Assembly: GCA_035575035.1 (NCBI GenBank)
Contig: DATLYH010000051.1
Span: forward strand, 1-34,505
Direction: 5' to 3'
Source: DATLYH01 sp035575035
GTDB lineage: Bacteria; Planctomycetota; Planctomycetia; Gemmatales; Gemmataceae
DNA length: 34,505 nt
In this document: one piece after another, positions 32,746 through 34,505 of the stretch
Position numbering within the stretch: position 1 is the first letter of the stretch
How the letters are laid out: each line of letters starts with the position of its first letter
Made by a program: the position numbers and the translations under genes
Notes under the pieces: model-generated
What the model saw: only the letters and a program-made list of their open reading frames with translations
The model's database searches: none
Told to the model about the DNA's origin: nothing

Positions 32746-34491
32746 TCAGCCCGAAATGGTCACGGACTGGCTCGCGGGGGCCGCTGCACCCGGTTCCGCC
32801 GGGCGCACACGGCCCAGTCGCACTTGTCGGCTACAGAGCCGGGCCACGTCCTGGCTGTGGGTGACGACAAGCAGCGTCCAGCGGGCCTGGGGACCAAGGA
32901 TGGCCGGCAGCACCTCGTGCCGAACTTCCTGGTCCATGTCGTCAAGCACTTCGTCGAGGATCAGCAGCCGCGGACTGCCGACAATCGCCCGCGCCAGCAT
33001 CAACCGCTCCGCCTGGCCCAGCGACAAGGGCGCCCCGCCGGTGCTGAGCGGCGTGTGCAGCCCGTGGGGCAGGTCGAGCACGTCGTTCAGCAGCCCCACC
33101 GCTTGCAGGGCCTGCCGCACGTCGGCCACCGACAGGTTCTCCCGCCCCATGCGGACGTTGTCCAGAATGCTCCCCTCGAAGATTTCGATCCCCTTGACGA
33201 CAGCGATGTGCTCGCGGAGTGATTCCAGCCGCAGCTCCCGGAGGTCCAGGCCGTCGATCTCAATGTAGCCCTGCGTCGGCTGGCGCAATCCGAAAAGGAG
33301 ATCGACCAGGGTACTCTTGCCAGCGCCGTTAGGCCCCAGAAGGGCAACGCGCTCGCCCGGCTCAATGGTCAGGGTCAGGCCGTTCAGCACGGCGCGATGC
33401 CCCTGGTCATAGGTGAAGCTGACGTTGTCGATGCGGACGCGGGCCCCACGGCTGCGCGCCTGATAGGCCACGCCGCTGTCGCGCTCCAGGGGCAAGTCGG
33501 TCAGGTGCCCCAGCTTATCCACCGCCGCCAGCAGGTCGTAGTAGCTTTCCAGATGCTTGCCCAACTTGGTGAACGAGGCCACGACCAGGCTGACCACGAT
33601 CTCGGCCGCCACCAGTTGTCCTAGCGTCAGCTGTCCCGCGATGACCAGATAGCCGCCCAGCCCGAGCAAGGCCGTGCTCGCCAGCACCTGCAACAATAAC
33701 GCGAACGCCACCTGCCGCAGCACGATACGGAAATGACTCTGCCGGGCCAGCAGATATTGCCGGGCCAGCAGGTCGGCCCGCTCCCGGGCCAGGTGGGGAC
33801 CGCCGTTGAGCTTGAACGCCACCGGGTGCCGAGCGATCTCCTCCATCCAGCCCGCCACGACATACTTGGTCCGCGACTCCCGAATGGCGCTGGCTACTGC
33901 GCCGCGGCCCAGCCCCAGGATGATGAACAGCAGCCCGGCAATGAGGATCAGGTCAAACCCAAGCAGGAACTGATGGTAAAACGCCAACAGCACCAGCCCA
34001 ATGACCATTTGCAACACGACCGTCACGCCATCCAGCAGCAGCGTGGCGCTGGCCTTTTGCACCGTGAGCACGTCAAAGAAGCGGTTGACCAACTCCGGGC
34101 CGTGCTGCCGGTCGAAAGCGACTATGTCGATCCGCGGCAAGCGGTAAGCCAGGTCCGCGACCACCCGCACGAAGATGCGCTGTTGCAGATACTCGACGAC
34201 CACGTCTTGCAGCAAGCGCAGCAGCGCCGCCAGGCCCAGGCTGACCAGCAGCGCCAGACACAGGATCAGCAGCTGTTGCACAAGGGTGGCCAGCGCCGTC
34301 GTATTGACCACGGCCGTGGCTGTGATCGGGACCGCCAGGCTCAGCACGCCGACGCCGATGGCGTAGGTGATCACAATCCCGATATCGCGGGCTTCCGGCC
34401 GCAGCAAGCCCAGCAGCCGACGAAACGGCGGCGGGCCGGGGTGCTCCTCTTCTGCTTCGGGGATCTCCCAGGGCTCGATCCAGGCGGACAC
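32746..34491 (-). CDS. ABC transporter, fused membrane and ATP-binding domains (start possibly beyond window)
   Basis: 581 residues from GTG 34491, but the frame stays open to the window edge and no ribosome binding site precedes that GTG, so the true start may lie outside. The membrane domain has about six helices (IVITYAIGVGVLSLAVPITA, LLILCLALLVSLGLAALLRL, VLQMVIGLVLLAFYHQFLLG). The nucleotide-binding domain has Walker A GPNGAGKST (Lys392), Walker B LLILDEVLDD and the H-loop VVTHS. Two motifs differ from the norm: the signature is LSLGQ instead of LSGGQ, and the Q-loop glutamine is replaced by lysine (VVKGIEIFEGS, Lys433). There is no N-terminal C39 peptidase. With the adaptor and TolC-type genes it forms a tripartite exporter. 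Confidence 0.9.
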   Translation of the reverse strand: MSAWIEPWEIPEAEEEHPGPPPFRRLLGLLRPEARDIGIVITYAIGVGVLSLAVPITATAVVNTTALATLVQQLLILCLALLVSLGLAALLRLLQDVVVEYLQQRIFVRVVADLAYRLPRIDIVAFDRQHGPELVNRFFDVLTVQKASATLLLDGVTVVLQMVIGLVLLAFYHQFLLGFDLILIAGLLFIILGLGRGAVASAIRESRTKYVVAGWMEEIARHPVAFKLNGGPHLARERADLLARQYLLARQSHFRIVLRQVAFALLLQVLASTALLGLGGYLVIAGQLTLGQLVAAEIVVSLVVASFTKLGKHLESYYDLLAAVDKLGHLTDLPLERDSGVAYQARSRGARVRIDNVSFTYDQGHRAVLNGLTLTIEPGERVALLGPNGAGKSTLVDLLFGLRQPTQGYIEIDGLDLRELRLESLREHIAVVKGIEIFEGSILDNVRMGRENLSVADVRQALQAVGLLNDVLDLPHGLHTPLSTGGAPLSLGQAERLMLARAIVGSPRLLILDEVLDDMDQEVRHEVLPAILGPQARWTLLVVTHSQDVARLCSRQVRLGRVRPAEPGAAAPASQSVTISG

Positions 34492-34505
34492 CTCGGTCAG
34501 CGGGG

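Overview
The window is high-GC bacterial chromosome with a strong Planctomycetota signature, most likely from the Gemmata-like group. The markers are a PSD1/DUF1549/DUF1553 cytochrome protein, a DUF1559 pilin-like protein next to a small lipoprotein, a very large secreted WD40/caspase-like protein, a ThuA-domain protein, and many short palindromic repeats in gaps and inside genes. I see no rRNA, tRNA, CRISPR array or intact mobile element. This placement is inference from gene families.

Layout. (1) 1-4924: a minus-strand PSD1-type cytochrome c protein cut by the left edge, then IMP dehydrogenase (guaB) and a secreted protein of unknown function that probably overlaps the guaB end. (2) 4925-8243: a repeat-packed gap, a diverged ATP-cone protein resembling anaerobic ribonucleotide reductase but without its radical site, and a ThuA-like secreted protein, with hairpin repeats between them. 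(3) 8244-16048: a 1801-residue secreted WD40/Ig-like/pseudo-caspase protein, a beta-barrel-like secreted protein, and a Tat-exported amidohydrolase on the opposite strand. (4) 16211-18122: a ribbon-helix-helix plus zinc-cysteine protein overlapping a PLP-dependent decarboxylase. (5) 18609-26355: eight same-strand genes, many with overlapping ends: RluA-type pseudouridine synthase, the two halves of D-glutamate cyclase (DUF4392 and DUF1445), a frameshifted WD40 gene, an M20 deacylase/peptidase, a Uma2 nuclease-fold protein, a class III aminotransferase and an EamA transporter. (6) 26452-29175, minus strand: DUF1559 protein, lipoprotein and secreted beta-propeller. (7) 29554-34491, minus strand: a three-part export system of ABC transporter, HlyD-type adaptor and TolC-type outer-membrane lipoprotein, coupled by short or overlapping junctions.

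How the genes may work together. Region 5 looks like an amino-acid metabolism unit: removal of D-glutamate by cyclisation, a metal-dependent deacylase, a transaminase and a small-molecule exporter. A good sigma-70-like promoter (CTGACA, 17 bases, TACAAT) starts the M20-Uma2-aminotransferase-EamA part and would give an almost leaderless mRNA. Region 7 is an envelope export machine of unknown substrate. The points most worth a second look are the degenerate caspase domain, the radical-less NrdD relative, the split D-glutamate cyclase, the 34-base deletion in the WD40 gene, and a palindromic repeat inserted in frame in two unrelated genes.
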